Source: Rhodoferax sp. UBA4409 | GTDB taxonomy: Bacteria; Pseudomonadota; Gammaproteobacteria; Burkholderiales; Burkholderiaceae_C | Assembly (NCBI GenBank): GCA_002390825.1 | Contig: DGQR01000054.1 | Span: 1 to 9,822, forward strand | Direction of reading: 5' to 3' | Length of the DNA stretch: 9,822 nucleotides | Part shown: piece after piece, positions 1 to 6,581 of the stretch | Numbering within the stretch: position 1 is the first letter of the stretch | Layout: each line of letters starts with the position of its first letter | Notes under the pieces: model-generated | What the model was told of the DNA's origin: nothing | The model's input: the letters and a program-made list of their open reading frames with translations, nothing else | The model's database searches: none | Program-made: the position numbers and the translations under genes

Positions 1-1421
1 CCCCCTTCCCCTACTGGCCCGAGGAAGACCGCGAGATGCTGGCCGCGCGGCTCGAAGACGAGCTGACCGGCCGCGTGACCCCAGGCGGCTTCCAGGTGCG
101 CGTCAAGCGCAAGGACGGCACCCTGTTCGATGCCCGCATCTACGTCTCACCGCTGATCGATGCCCGCGGCCTGCAGACCGGCTGGATGACCTCGATGACC
201 GACATCACCGAGCCCAACCGCGTACGTGAGCAACTCTCCGCCTCGCATGCCCGATTCACCACAGTGCTAGAAGGCTTGGATGCCTCGGTGTCGGTGACGC
301 CTCTGGGAAGCAAAGAACTGGTGTTTGCCAACAAGCTGTACCGCCAGTGGTTTGGCGTGCAGGCCGGTGGGCATTTGCAATTGGTGGCGGAAGCAGGCAT
401 GCCCAGCAGCCCGACCAATCACGACTCCGACGACAGCGTGGACTCTTTTGCGGGCCTGCCCACCACCACCCTGCAAGACAGCGACTCCGAAAGCGCCGAG
501 ATTTTTATCACCGCCCTCGGGAAATGGCTGGAGGTACGCACCCGCTACCTGAGCTGGGTCGATGGCCGCCTTGCCCAAATGGTGATTGCCACCGACATCA
601 CAACGCGTCGCTTGGCCGAAGAGCAAGCAGCCATCCAGACGGAGCGGGCGCAAACCGCAAGCCGCCTGATCACCATGGGCGAGATGGCCTCCAGCGTGGC
701 CCACGAGCTCAACCAACCACTCACCGCGATCAACAACTACTGCAACGGGATGGTCTCCCGCATCAAAGACAAACAGATCTCGGAGCCGGATCTGTTGGTC
801 GCCCTTGAAAAGACCGCCAAGCAAGCCCAGCGTGCCGGGCAAATCATTCAGCGCATCCGCAGTTTTGTGAAGCGCAGCGAGCCCAACCGCACTTTGTCCG
901 AGGTCACCACCATGGTGGCGGAGGCGGTGGAGCTGGCTGAAATTGAGTTGCGCCGCTTCAATGTCCGGCTCAACCCCTATGTCGCAGCCCGCATCCCCAT
1001 GGTGATGGTGGACCCGATTTTGATTGAGCAAGTGCTGGTCAACCTGCTGCGCAACGCAGCCGAGTCGATTGACTCGGCCTTGCGCCAAACATCCGACCGC
1101 ATCGTGGAGTTGCGGGTCGGGCCCAAGCGCATCGAGGGTAAGCCCGTCGTCGAGTTTTCAGTCCAGGACACCGGCAAGGGCTTGGCACCGGAAGTCATGG
1201 CACGGCTGTACGAAGCCTTCTACTCCACCAAGGCAGATGGCATGGGGATCGGGCTGTCTTTGTGCCGCTCAATCGTGGAGTCGCACCTGGGCCGAATGAC
1301 GGCGGAGAACATCTACAATGGCTCTGACGTTGTGGGCTGCAGATTCTCTTTCTGGGTGCCCTTGAACGACAACGGCACGCTGACTTTCTCGGAGCCGCCT
1401 TCCCAACCCAACCTCGGATAA
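1..1421 (+). CDS. PAS-domain sensor histidine kinase (5' end cut by window)
   Basis: This is the sensor kinase of a two-component system; it autophosphorylates on histidine and passes the phosphate to the regulator encoded next. The frame is open from base 3 to the TAA at 1419-1421, so the ATG at 36 is internal and the true start lies upstream. The visible part begins in the end of one PAS domain (through ...TSMTDITEPN). A second PAS-like domain follows (about nt 240-610, ending ATDITTRR), then a FixL-type dimerisation box with A-H-E-L-N-Q-P-L (phospho-acceptor His at nt 702-704). The ATPase domain shows an N box (VLVNLLRNAAESID), a G1 box (QDTGKGL) and a G2 box (GMGIGLSLC). No membrane segment is visible in this part. 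The closest families are FixL/TtrS/StyS-like kinases. The signal sensed cannot be read from this fragment, and I see no clear heme-ligand motif. Confidence 0.93.
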   Translation, partial: PFPYWPEEDREMLAARLEDELTGRVTPGGFQVRVKRKDGTLFDARIYVSPLIDARGLQTGWMTSMTDITEPNRVREQLSASHARFTTVLEGLDASVSVTPLGSKELVFANKLYRQWFGVQAGGHLQLVAEAGMPSSPTNHDSDDSVDSFAGLPTTTLQDSDSESAEIFITALGKWLEVRTRYLSWVDGRLAQMVIATDITTRRLAEEQAAIQTERAQTASRLITMGEMASSVAHELNQPLTAINNYCNGMVSRIKDKQISEPDLLVALEKTAKQAQRAGQIIQRIRSFVKRSEPNRTLSEVTTMVAEAVELAEIELRRFNVRLNPYVAARIPMVMVDPILIEQVLVNLLRNAAESIDSALRQTSDRIVELRVGPKRIEGKPVVEFSVQDTGKGLAPEVMARLYEAFYSTKADGMGIGLSLCRSIVESHLGRMTAENIYNGSDVVGCRFSFWVPLNDNGTLTFSEPPSQPNLG

Positions 1422-1425
1422 CTGA

Positions 1426-2052
1426 ATGAGCTTGATCCCTAAAAAAGGAACGGTTTACGTAGTCGATGATGACGAAGCAGTGCGCGATTCGCTGCAATGG
1501 TTGCTGGAGGGCAAGGGGTACCGGGTACGTTGCTTCGACTCCGCAGAATCTTTCTTGAGCCGCTACGACGCGCGCGAAGTCGCCTGCCTGATTGTCGACA
1601 TCCGGATGGGCGGCATGACCGGGCTAGAGCTGCAAACGCGCTTGATTGAAACCAAGTCGCCTCTGCCTATCGTGTTCATCACCGGCCACGGCGACGTGCC
1701 CATGGCGGTCGACAGCATGAAAAAAGGCGCCATGGACTTTATCCAGAAGCCTTTCAATGAAGAGCAGCTGGTGGGCTTGGTTGAGCGCATGCTGGAACAC
1801 GCCAAAGACACCTTTGCCGACTACCAGCTGGCTGTGAACCGCGACGCCCTGCTCGCCAAACTCACCTTGCGTGAAAGCCAAGTGCTGGAGCGCATTGTTG
1901 CGGGCCGCCTGAACAAGCAAATCGCCGACGACCTGGGCATCAGCATCAAGACGGTGGAGGCGCACCGCGCCAACATCATGGAAAAGCTCAGCGCCAACAC
2001 CGTGGCCGATCTGCTGAAAATCGCACTCGGCCAAAACGCCCCCAAAACTTGA
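1426..2052 (+). CDS. FixJ-family response regulator (REC + LuxR-type HTH)
   Basis: This is a DNA-binding response regulator of 208 aa, a typical length for FixJ/TtrR/StyR proteins. The receiver domain (about residues 9-122) has the acidic pair D14/D15, phospho-acceptor D58, T86 and K108 in a D-F-I-Q-K-P-F context. The stretch ITGHGDVPMAV is characteristic of the FixJ group. The C-terminal LuxR/NarL helix-turn-helix occupies about 143-205, with the recognition region around NKQIADDLGISIKTVEAHR. The ATG lies 4 nt after the stop of the kinase, so the two are almost certainly co-transcribed and translated in step. One oddity is that the proline usually found four residues after the phospho-Asp (D-x-R-M-P) is Gly here (G62). 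Target genes are not evident from the window. Confidence 0.95.
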   Translation: MSLIPKKGTVYVVDDDEAVRDSLQWLLEGKGYRVRCFDSAESFLSRYDAREVACLIVDIRMGGMTGLELQTRLIETKSPLPIVFITGHGDVPMAVDSMKKGAMDFIQKPFNEEQLVGLVERMLEHAKDTFADYQLAVNRDALLAKLTLRESQVLERIVAGRLNKQIADDLGISIKTVEAHRANIMEKLSANTVADLLKIALGQNAPKT

Positions 2053-2053
2053 C

Positions 2054-2079
2054 GCTATTATTTTTATAGCTACTCGCGC
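2054..2079 (+). repeat. Small stem-loop repeat of Comamonadaceae type
   Basis: Directly after the regulator stop codon lies gctat (2054-2058), a 7-nt T-rich loop, atagc (2066-2070), then tactcgcgc. I recognise this layout as a short dispersed repeat common at gene ends in Rhodoferax, Polaromonas and relatives; that is recall, not a search. Its tail merges with the terminator stem that follows. A degenerate copy with the same 5-bp stem and 7-nt loop lies at 7197-7225. Confidence 0.5.
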
Positions 2080-2107
2080 CCGCTCTGCCTCCGCTGCGGG
2101 CGTTTTT
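2077..2107 (+). terminator. Rho-independent terminator after the two-component pair
   Basis: A 7-bp GC stem, cgcccgc (2077-2083) with gcgggcg (2096-2102), encloses a 12-nt loop and is followed directly by TTTTT (2103-2107). It lies 24 nt after the regulator stop and 15 nt before the folD start. It should end the kinase-regulator transcript, so folD would need its own promoter or readthrough. The gap is so short that a folD promoter would have to overlap the terminator or lie inside the regulator gene. Confidence 0.8.
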
Positions 2108-2122
2108 ACTTCAAGATCCGGA

Positions 2123-3001
2123 ATGACCACCTCCCACACCGCCCAAATCATCGATGGCAACGCCCTCGCCGCTCAACTCCGCGCGGATATCGCGCGCCGC
2201 ACCGAAGCGCTCAAAGCCAAAGGGCTCACGCCCGGTCTGGCCGTAGTACTGGTCGGTGACAACCCGGCCTCCCAGGTCTATGTGCGCAACAAGGTCAAAG
2301 CCTGCTCAGACGCAGGCTTGCACTCGGTGCTCGAAGAATACGAAGCCACCATGACCGAAGCCGAGTTGCTGGCGCGGGTCGAAGCCTTGAACAACGACCC
2401 CGCCATCCACGGCATTCTGGTGCAGCTGCCACTCCCCGCCCATATTGATGCGAACAAGGTGATCGAGGCGATTGCCCCCGCCAAAGATGTGGACGGCTTC
2501 CACATCGCCAGCGCTGGTGCCTTGATGGTCGGTCAGCCCGGTTTCTGGCCTTGCACGCCCTATGGCTGCATGAAGATGCTCGAGAGCATCGGCTACGACC
2601 TGCGCGGCAAGCATGCGGTGGTCATCGGCCGCTCCAATATCGTGGGCAAGCCCATGGCCATGATGTTGCTGCAAAAAAATGCCACCGTCACCATTTGCCA
2701 CAGCGCTACACCCGACCTTAAAGCCATGACCCTGCAGGCCGACGTAGTGGTGGCTGCAGTGGGCAAGCGCAATGTCTTGACAGCAGATATGGTCAAACCC
2801 GGCGCAGTGGTGATCGATGTGGGCATGAACCGCAACGACGAGGGCAAACTCTGCGGCGACGTGGACTTTGCCGGCGTGAGCACCGTCGCCAGCCACATCA
2901 CCCCGGTGCCCGGTGGCGTCGGCCCGATGACCATCACCATGCTGCTGGTCAACACGATGGAGTCGGCCGAGCGGGATGCGGCTGCACGGGGGCTTGTTTA
3001 A
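2123..3001 (+). CDS. folD: Bifunctional methylenetetrahydrofolate dehydrogenase / methenyltetrahydrofolate cyclohydrolase
   Basis: FolD oxidises 5,10-methylene-THF to 5,10-methenyl-THF with NADP and hydrolyses it to 10-formyl-THF, supplying one-carbon units for purines and formyl-Met-tRNA in the cytoplasm. The protein has 292 aa (the family is usually about 285-290). Catalytic residues are present: Y53 and K57 in YVRNKVKAC, Q101 in LVQLPLP and D124 in KDVDGF. The motif PCTPYG is at 143-148. The nucleotide-binding GRSNIVGKP is at 169-177, and the C-terminal signature PGGVGPMT at 263-270. The ATG at 2123 gives the expected N-terminus (AQIIDGNALA) with a few extra residues. Only a weak GGA-type ribosome binding site precedes it. 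prlC follows 50 nt later on the same strand, so the two may share a transcript. Confidence 0.97.
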   Translation: MTTSHTAQIIDGNALAAQLRADIARRTEALKAKGLTPGLAVVLVGDNPASQVYVRNKVKACSDAGLHSVLEEYEATMTEAELLARVEALNNDPAIHGILVQLPLPAHIDANKVIEAIAPAKDVDGFHIASAGALMVGQPGFWPCTPYGCMKMLESIGYDLRGKHAVVIGRSNIVGKPMAMMLLQKNATVTICHSATPDLKAMTLQADVVVAAVGKRNVLTADMVKPGAVVIDVGMNRNDEGKLCGDVDFAGVSTVASHITPVPGGVGPMTITMLLVNTMESAERDAAARGLV

Positions 3002-3051
3002 TCCGCCCTCGCCCGTATCTGTCCCGTATTCACCTCACAAACTCTGGCACC

Positions 3052-5109
3052 ATGAATTCACTGCTCCAAAACGCGCCCCTGCCCCTTTTTGACCGTATCG
3101 CCCCGGCGGAAGTCGGCCCTGCGGTGGATGCGCTGCTGGCACAGGCCGATGCAGCGTTGCAGCAGGTGACTGCAGACGACTTTCCTGCCGAGTGGAAGGC
3201 TATCGCATCGGTACTCGATGTCGCTACCGAGCGCCTGGGTCTGTCTTGGGGCGCCGTGAGTCACCTCAACAGCGTCGCTGATAGCCCTGAGCTGCGCGCG
3301 GCCTACAACGAAGCGCTGCCCAAGGTCACCGAATTTTGGACGCGCCTGGGTGCAGACGAGCGCCTGTTTGCCAAGTACAAGGCCATTGACAAAACCACCT
3401 TGAACCCGGAGCAACTGCAGGCCCACAAAAACGCAGTGCGCAACTTTGTACTGGGTGGCGCGGACCTGCAAGGCGCAGCGCGCGAACGTTTTGCCGAGAT
3501 CCAGGAAAAGCAGGCGGAGTTGGGCCAAAAGTTCAGCGAGAACACACTCGATGCCACCGACGCCTTCAGCTACTACGCCAACCTGGCGGAGCTCGATGGT
3601 GTACCGGCCGATGTGGTGCAAGCCGCCCGCAGTGCCGCAGAAGCCGAAGGCAAGGAAGGCTACAAACTCACGCTCAAAATGCCGTGCTACCTGCCGGTCA
3701 TGCAGTTTGCTACCAGCAGCGCACTGCGGGGCATGCTGTACCGGGCCTATGCAACCCGTGCGTCCCAGGAAGCGGCCAAGGAATTCCGCAAGTTCGACAA
3801 CACCGAGGTCATTAACGGCATCCTGGCCCTGCGCAAAGAAGAGGCTCAGTTGCTGGGCTACCCCGACTTTGCCACGCTGTCGGTAGTGCCCAAAATGGCG
3901 GACTCCCCAGAGACCGTGATTCAGTTCCTGCGTGACTTGGCCCGAAAGGCCCGTCCGTTCGCCGAAAAGGATGTGGCCGACCTGCGCGCGTTTGCGAAAG
4001 ACGAGTTGCAGCTGAACGACCCGCAACCCTGGGACTGGCCCTACATCTCGGAAAAACTCAAAGAAGCCCGTTACGCCTTCAGCGAGCAGGAGGTCAAACA
4101 GTACTTCACCGCCCCCAAAGTGCTGGCCGGCTTGTTCAAAATCATCGAGACCCTGTTCGATGTAGAAATCAGCACCGACACCGCACCGGTGTGGAATCCC
4201 GGCGTCCAGTTCTACCGCATGGAGCGCTTAGGCCCACAAGGCCGCATCCTGATCGGCCAGTTTTACCTGGACCCGACCGCCCGCAGCGGCAAGCGCGGTG
4301 GCGCCTGGATGGACGATGTGCGCACCCGTTGGCTGCGCCCGGACACCGGCACCCTGCAAACCCCGGTGGCCCACCTGGTCTGCAACTTTGCCGATGGTGT
4401 TGAAGTGAATGGCGTCAAAAAGCCGGCTTTGCTGTCACATGACGACGTGACCACCCTGTTCCACGAGTTCGGCCATGGACTGCACCACATGCTCACCCAG
4501 GTGAACGAGCGCGATGTGTCGGGCATCAGCGGTGTCGAGTGGGATGCCGTGGAACTACCCAGCCAGTTCATGGAAAACTTCTGCTGGGAATGGAATGTGC
4601 TCCAGCACATGACTGCCCACGTCGACACTGGCGAACCATTGCCTCGCGCATTGTTTGACAAGATGCTGGCCGCCAAGAACTACCAAAGTGGCATGCAGAC
4701 ACTGCGCCAGATTGAGTTCGCCTTGTTCGACATGCTGCTGCACTCGCAGCACACACCCGGCGACGACATCATGCCCTTACTGCAGCAGGTGCGCGCCGAA
4801 GTTGCAGTGCTGCATTCCCCGAGCTGGAGCCGCTCGGCGCACACATTCAGTCACATCTTCGCGGGCGGATACGCTGCGGGCTATTACAGTTACAAGTGGG
4901 CGGAAGTGCTCAGCGCAGATGCCTATGCGGCTTTCGAGGAAACCGCTGCGGAGGATGGAACAGCCGACCCCAAAACCGGCGAACGCTACCGCACCGCGAT
5001 CCTGGAAGCCGGTGGAAGTCGCCCGGCGATGGAGTCCTTCAAAGCATTCCGGGGGCGGGAGCCGTCCATCGATGCGCTGTTGCGGCACCAAGGAATGTCC
5101 GTACAGTAA
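3052..5109 (+). CDS. prlC: Oligopeptidase A, M3 family zinc metallopeptidase
   Basis: This is a cytoplasmic zinc endopeptidase that degrades short peptides, including cleaved signal peptides and products of ATP-dependent proteases. The 685 aa match the E. coli enzyme (about 680). The M3 signature is intact: H471-E-F-G-H475 supplies two zinc ligands and the catalytic Glu, and the Glu of V-E-L-P-S-Q (about 501) is the third ligand. Further family stretches include YLDPTARSGKRGGAWM before the active site and the C-terminal HIFAGGYAAGYYSYKWAEV. The N-terminal half is the helical part that encloses the substrate channel. There is no signal peptide. The start at 3052 fits the family N-terminus, although the Shine-Dalgarno is weak. 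The gene is complete with no sign of disruption. M3A relatives (dipeptidyl carboxypeptidase Dcp) are less likely given the overall sequence. Confidence 0.95.
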   Translation: MNSLLQNAPLPLFDRIAPAEVGPAVDALLAQADAALQQVTADDFPAEWKAIASVLDVATERLGLSWGAVSHLNSVADSPELRAAYNEALPKVTEFWTRLGADERLFAKYKAIDKTTLNPEQLQAHKNAVRNFVLGGADLQGAARERFAEIQEKQAELGQKFSENTLDATDAFSYYANLAELDGVPADVVQAARSAAEAEGKEGYKLTLKMPCYLPVMQFATSSALRGMLYRAYATRASQEAAKEFRKFDNTEVINGILALRKEEAQLLGYPDFATLSVVPKMADSPETVIQFLRDLARKARPFAEKDVADLRAFAKDELQLNDPQPWDWPYISEKLKEARYAFSEQEVKQYFTAPKVLAGLFKIIETLFDVEISTDTAPVWNPGVQFYRMERLGPQGRILIGQFYLDPTARSGKRGGAWMDDVRTRWLRPDTGTLQTPVAHLVCNFADGVEVNGVKKPALLSHDDVTTLFHEFGHGLHHMLTQVNERDVSGISGVEWDAVELPSQFMENFCWEWNVLQHMTAHVDTGEPLPRALFDKMLAAKNYQSGMQTLRQIEFALFDMLLHSQHTPGDDIMPLLQQVRAEVAVLHSPSWSRSAHTFSHIFAGGYAAGYYSYKWAEVLSADAYAAFEETAAEDGTADPKTGERYRTAILEAGGSRPAMESFKAFRGREPSIDALLRHQGMSVQ

Positions 5110-5166
5110 ACACCGCTCCCCTGTTGCCTTTTTCAGTTTTTACACCTTTTGATGCCCTATACGATC

Positions 5167-5808
5167 ATGCAGACTCGAACTACCATCGCCATCGGATTGA
5201 TCGCTGTGTCCTTAACCGGACTGGCACAGGCACAAGGGGTGTACAAAATTGTGGGGCCGGATGGCAAGGTGACTTTCTCCGACAAGCCCCCTAGCGCAGC
5301 ACAGGCAGCTGGCGGTGCAAACGTACAAGCGGCCAATGCAGGGGGAGCGGCTGGCACCGCAGGCCTGCCTTATGAGCTGCGCCAGATCGTGGCCAAATTC
5401 CCTGTCACGTTGTATACCTCTGCACAATGCGCTCCTTGTGACTCCGGCCGCACCTTGCTGAAGTCCCGCGGTGTTCCCTTCAACGAAAAGACCGTCTCCA
5501 ACGCGGAAGACAACGAGGCGTTGCAACGGCTCTCAGGCGAATCCACGTTGCCGTTTGCCACCATCGGTGGGCAAAAACTCAAAGGCTATTCAGACGCGGA
5601 ATGGGTGCAGTATCTGGATGCGGCAGGCTATCCGAAAGACTCCATCCTGCCAAAAACCTATCGCTATCCGGCAGCTACGCCTTTGGTGAGCATCCAGAAA
5701 GCAGCACCTGCGAAAGCGCCAGAAGCGGCCAAGCCTCCCGTGGAGCCGGAAGTAGCGCCGAGACCAACGGCGCCCTCCCCCTCTAACCCGGCAGGCATCA
5801 CCTTTTAA
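5167..5808 (+). CDS. Exported DUF4124-glutaredoxin fusion protein
   Basis: This is a predicted periplasmic thiol-redox protein of 213 aa. Residues 1-22 form a signal peptide: Arg near the start, a hydrophobic core, then A-Q-A for cleavage before Q23. Residues 24-42 resemble a short DUF4124 domain (GVYK..GPDGKVTFSDKPP). An Ala/Gly-rich linker follows. A glutaredoxin-like domain lies at about 78-157, with active site C88-A-P-C91, a T-L-P129 likely to be the cis-Pro loop, and the KLKGYSDAEW end that matches the glutathione-site region of glutaredoxins. The tail (about 170-213) is rich in Pro and Ala. In-frame starts also exist at TTG 5149 and ATG 5152. I chose ATG 5167 because it gives a standard signal peptide; no start has a clear ribosome binding site. 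It lies 57 nt after prlC and converges on the HAD gene. The substrate is unknown. Disulfide reduction or glutathionylation chemistry in the envelope is inference. Confidence 0.85.
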   Translation: MQTRTTIAIGLIAVSLTGLAQAQGVYKIVGPDGKVTFSDKPPSAAQAAGGANVQAANAGGAAGTAGLPYELRQIVAKFPVTLYTSAQCAPCDSGRTLLKSRGVPFNEKTVSNAEDNEALQRLSGESTLPFATIGGQKLKGYSDAEWVQYLDAAGYPKDSILPKTYRYPAATPLVSIQKAAPAKAPEAAKPPVEPEVAPRPTAPSPSNPAGITF

Positions 5809-5859
5809 AAGTAGCCGGCAAAACTCCAGCTGAGTTGAGGCATCGCTACCGAAGAAGCA

Positions 5860-6312
5860 CTATGCCCGTTTCAACCAGGCTTCGATGCGCGCCAAAGTGT
5901 GAGGATCTGAAACACCGGTGAGTGGGTCACACAGAACCAAACCGGACGTGCCCTCGGGAAAGGCGCTTGCGTCATCGTCCAGAATAAGGTAGTCCTGAAT
6001 ATCGTGGCGTTTGATGGCGTCAGCTATCGACTCCACCCGCAGCAACCCACGGTGGGTCATTCCCAACACACGGGGGCCCAGTGGGCCCAACAGGGCCTGC
6101 ATTTGCTCCACAGAGCGCTGCTTGCGCCAGGTGGAGTGGATGATGATTTGCACCTCAGGGTGCGCTTCCAAGAGCCCAGCCAGATGCGGCACCCAATAAA
6201 AGAGCTGCAAGCGTTCAGAAAACTCACTCAGGCTGAGCCCGGAGGTCGGCCAATCGACGATCTCTGTCGCTTTGTGGAGTACGCCGTCGAAGTCCAGAAA
6301 AATAATGCGCAT
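5860..6312 (-). CDS. Small HAD-fold hydrolase, HAD_SAK-like
   Basis: This 150-aa HAD-superfamily protein is a predicted Mg-dependent phosphohydrolase. Motif I is F-L-D7-F-D9-G-V-L at the very N-terminus (D7 nucleophile, D9 acid/base). Motif II is I-H-S60-T-W-R. A lysine for motif III may be K101. Motif IV is L-I-L-D-D-D (111-114). The short core with no large cap, and the HSTWR stretch, resemble the HAD domain found alone or in 'Swiss Army Knife' RNA-repair proteins (PF18143); this is family recall, not a search. The ATG at 6310-6312 is supported by AAGGAGGT seven bases upstream. The longer open frame to 6432 only reads through the terminator and the tRNA. The gene lies just behind tRNA-Ser and its terminator, with no evident promoter of its own. 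The substrate is unknown; nucleotides, or the end groups of RNA, are possible. Confidence 0.85.
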   Translation of the reverse strand: MRIIFLDFDGVLHKATEIVDWPTSGLSLSEFSERLQLFYWVPHLAGLLEAHPEVQIIIHSTWRKQRSVEQMQALLGPLGPRVLGMTHRGLLRVESIADAIKRHDIQDYLILDDDASAFPEGTSGLVLCDPLTGVSDPHTLARIEAWLKRA

Positions 6313-6319
6313 GGTCAAT

Positions 6320-6327
6320 ACCTCCTT
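6320..6327 (-). promoter_or_regulatory. Strong Shine-Dalgarno of the HAD gene
   Basis: The - strand reads AAGGAGGT, an 8-base match to the anti-Shine-Dalgarno, with a 7-nt spacer before the ATG at 6312. It decides the start of the HAD gene and is the best ribosome binding site in the window. Confidence 0.9.
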
Positions 6328-6345
6328 CCATTCGGAATTTTGGGC

Positions 6346-6378
6346 AAAAAAAAGCCCATGGTTAACATGGGCTTTTTT
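6346..6378 (-). terminator. Symmetric rho-independent terminator after tRNA-Ser
   Basis: The stem agcccatg (6353-6360) / catgggct (6366-6373) has a 5-nt loop and is flanked by an A run on the left and a T run on the right. The stem can therefore extend by about five A-T pairs. On the - strand the hairpin ends in a run of eight U. It begins only a few bases after the tRNA CCA end, so it should terminate the tRNA transcript. It also reads as a terminator on the + strand, but the nearest + strand gene ends over 500 nt away. The HAD gene starts 34 nt beyond it and so depends on readthrough or an unseen promoter. Confidence 0.85.
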
Positions 6379-6384
6379 CATTTT

Positions 6385-6477
6385 TGGCGGAAACGGAGGG
6401 ATTCGAACCCTCGATGAGGCTCTACACCCCATACTCCCTTAGCAGGGGAGCACCTTCGGCCACTCGGTCACGTTTCC
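6385..6477 (-). tRNA. tRNA-Ser(GCU), CCA encoded
   Basis: This class II tRNA reads AGC/AGU serine codons. On the - strand the acceptor GGAAACG (6477-6471) pairs with CGTTTCC, followed by discriminator G (6388) and an encoded CCA (6387-6385). The anticodon stem CTCCC/GGGAG encloses the loop CTGCTAA, giving anticodon GCT at 6443-6441. The T arm is GAGGG-TTCGAAT-CCCTC. Between the anticodon and T arms is a long variable arm with its own stem (ATGGGGT...GCCTCAT, including wobble pairs), as expected for tRNA-Ser. Without CCA the gene is 90 nt. It stands between tilS and the HAD gene on the same strand. Confidence 0.97.
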
Positions 6478-6488
6478 TAGCAGCCAGA

Positions 6489-6520
6489 ATTATCGCATGA
6501 GTCTGGGCGCTTTTTTCCAA
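6489..6520 (-). promoter_or_regulatory. Probable promoter of tRNA-Ser
   Basis: Reading the - strand, GATAAT (6494-6489) with an upstream TGC forms an extended -10 element that ends 11 nt before the tRNA 5' end, so transcription would start a few bases ahead of it. A possible -35, TTGGAA (6520-6515), is 20 nt upstream, which is longer than ideal. The extended -10 could compensate. The rest of the roughly 100-nt gap between tilS and the tRNA shows no clear terminator. Confidence 0.5.
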
Positions 6521-6581
6521 ACTCGCGTACCTTCATCACAAAAGCTTGCCTGAGGGTCACATTTCATCGGCGCACAAGCAC

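Noticed and set aside
267..1088. 273-codon open frame antisense to the histidine kinase
   Set aside because: A shadow frame caused by GC-rich codon use; His/Gly-rich low-quality protein with no motif or ribosome binding site.
3058..4026. 322-codon open frame antisense to prlC
   Set aside because: It mirrors the codon pattern of prlC, with no recognisable domain and no upstream signals.
5822..5836. Short hairpin aactc/gagtt between the converging glutaredoxin and HAD genes
   Set aside because: The stem is only 5 bp and no U run follows on either strand, so it cannot be supported as a terminator.
6074..6088. gggccc-agt-gggccc inverted repeat in the HAD gene
   Set aside because: It encodes the repeated L-G-P-L-G-P stretch and is short; codon use explains it.
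6004..6417. + strand open frame of 137 codons ending in ...RRDSNPR
   Set aside because: It is antisense to the HAD gene, and its end is translated antisense tRNA, a frequent false ORF.
6313..6432. N-terminal extension of the HAD frame up to 6432 (MGCRASSRVRIPPFPP...)
   Set aside because: It is a translation of the tRNA and terminator; the Shine-Dalgarno and the DFDGVL motif place the start at 6312.
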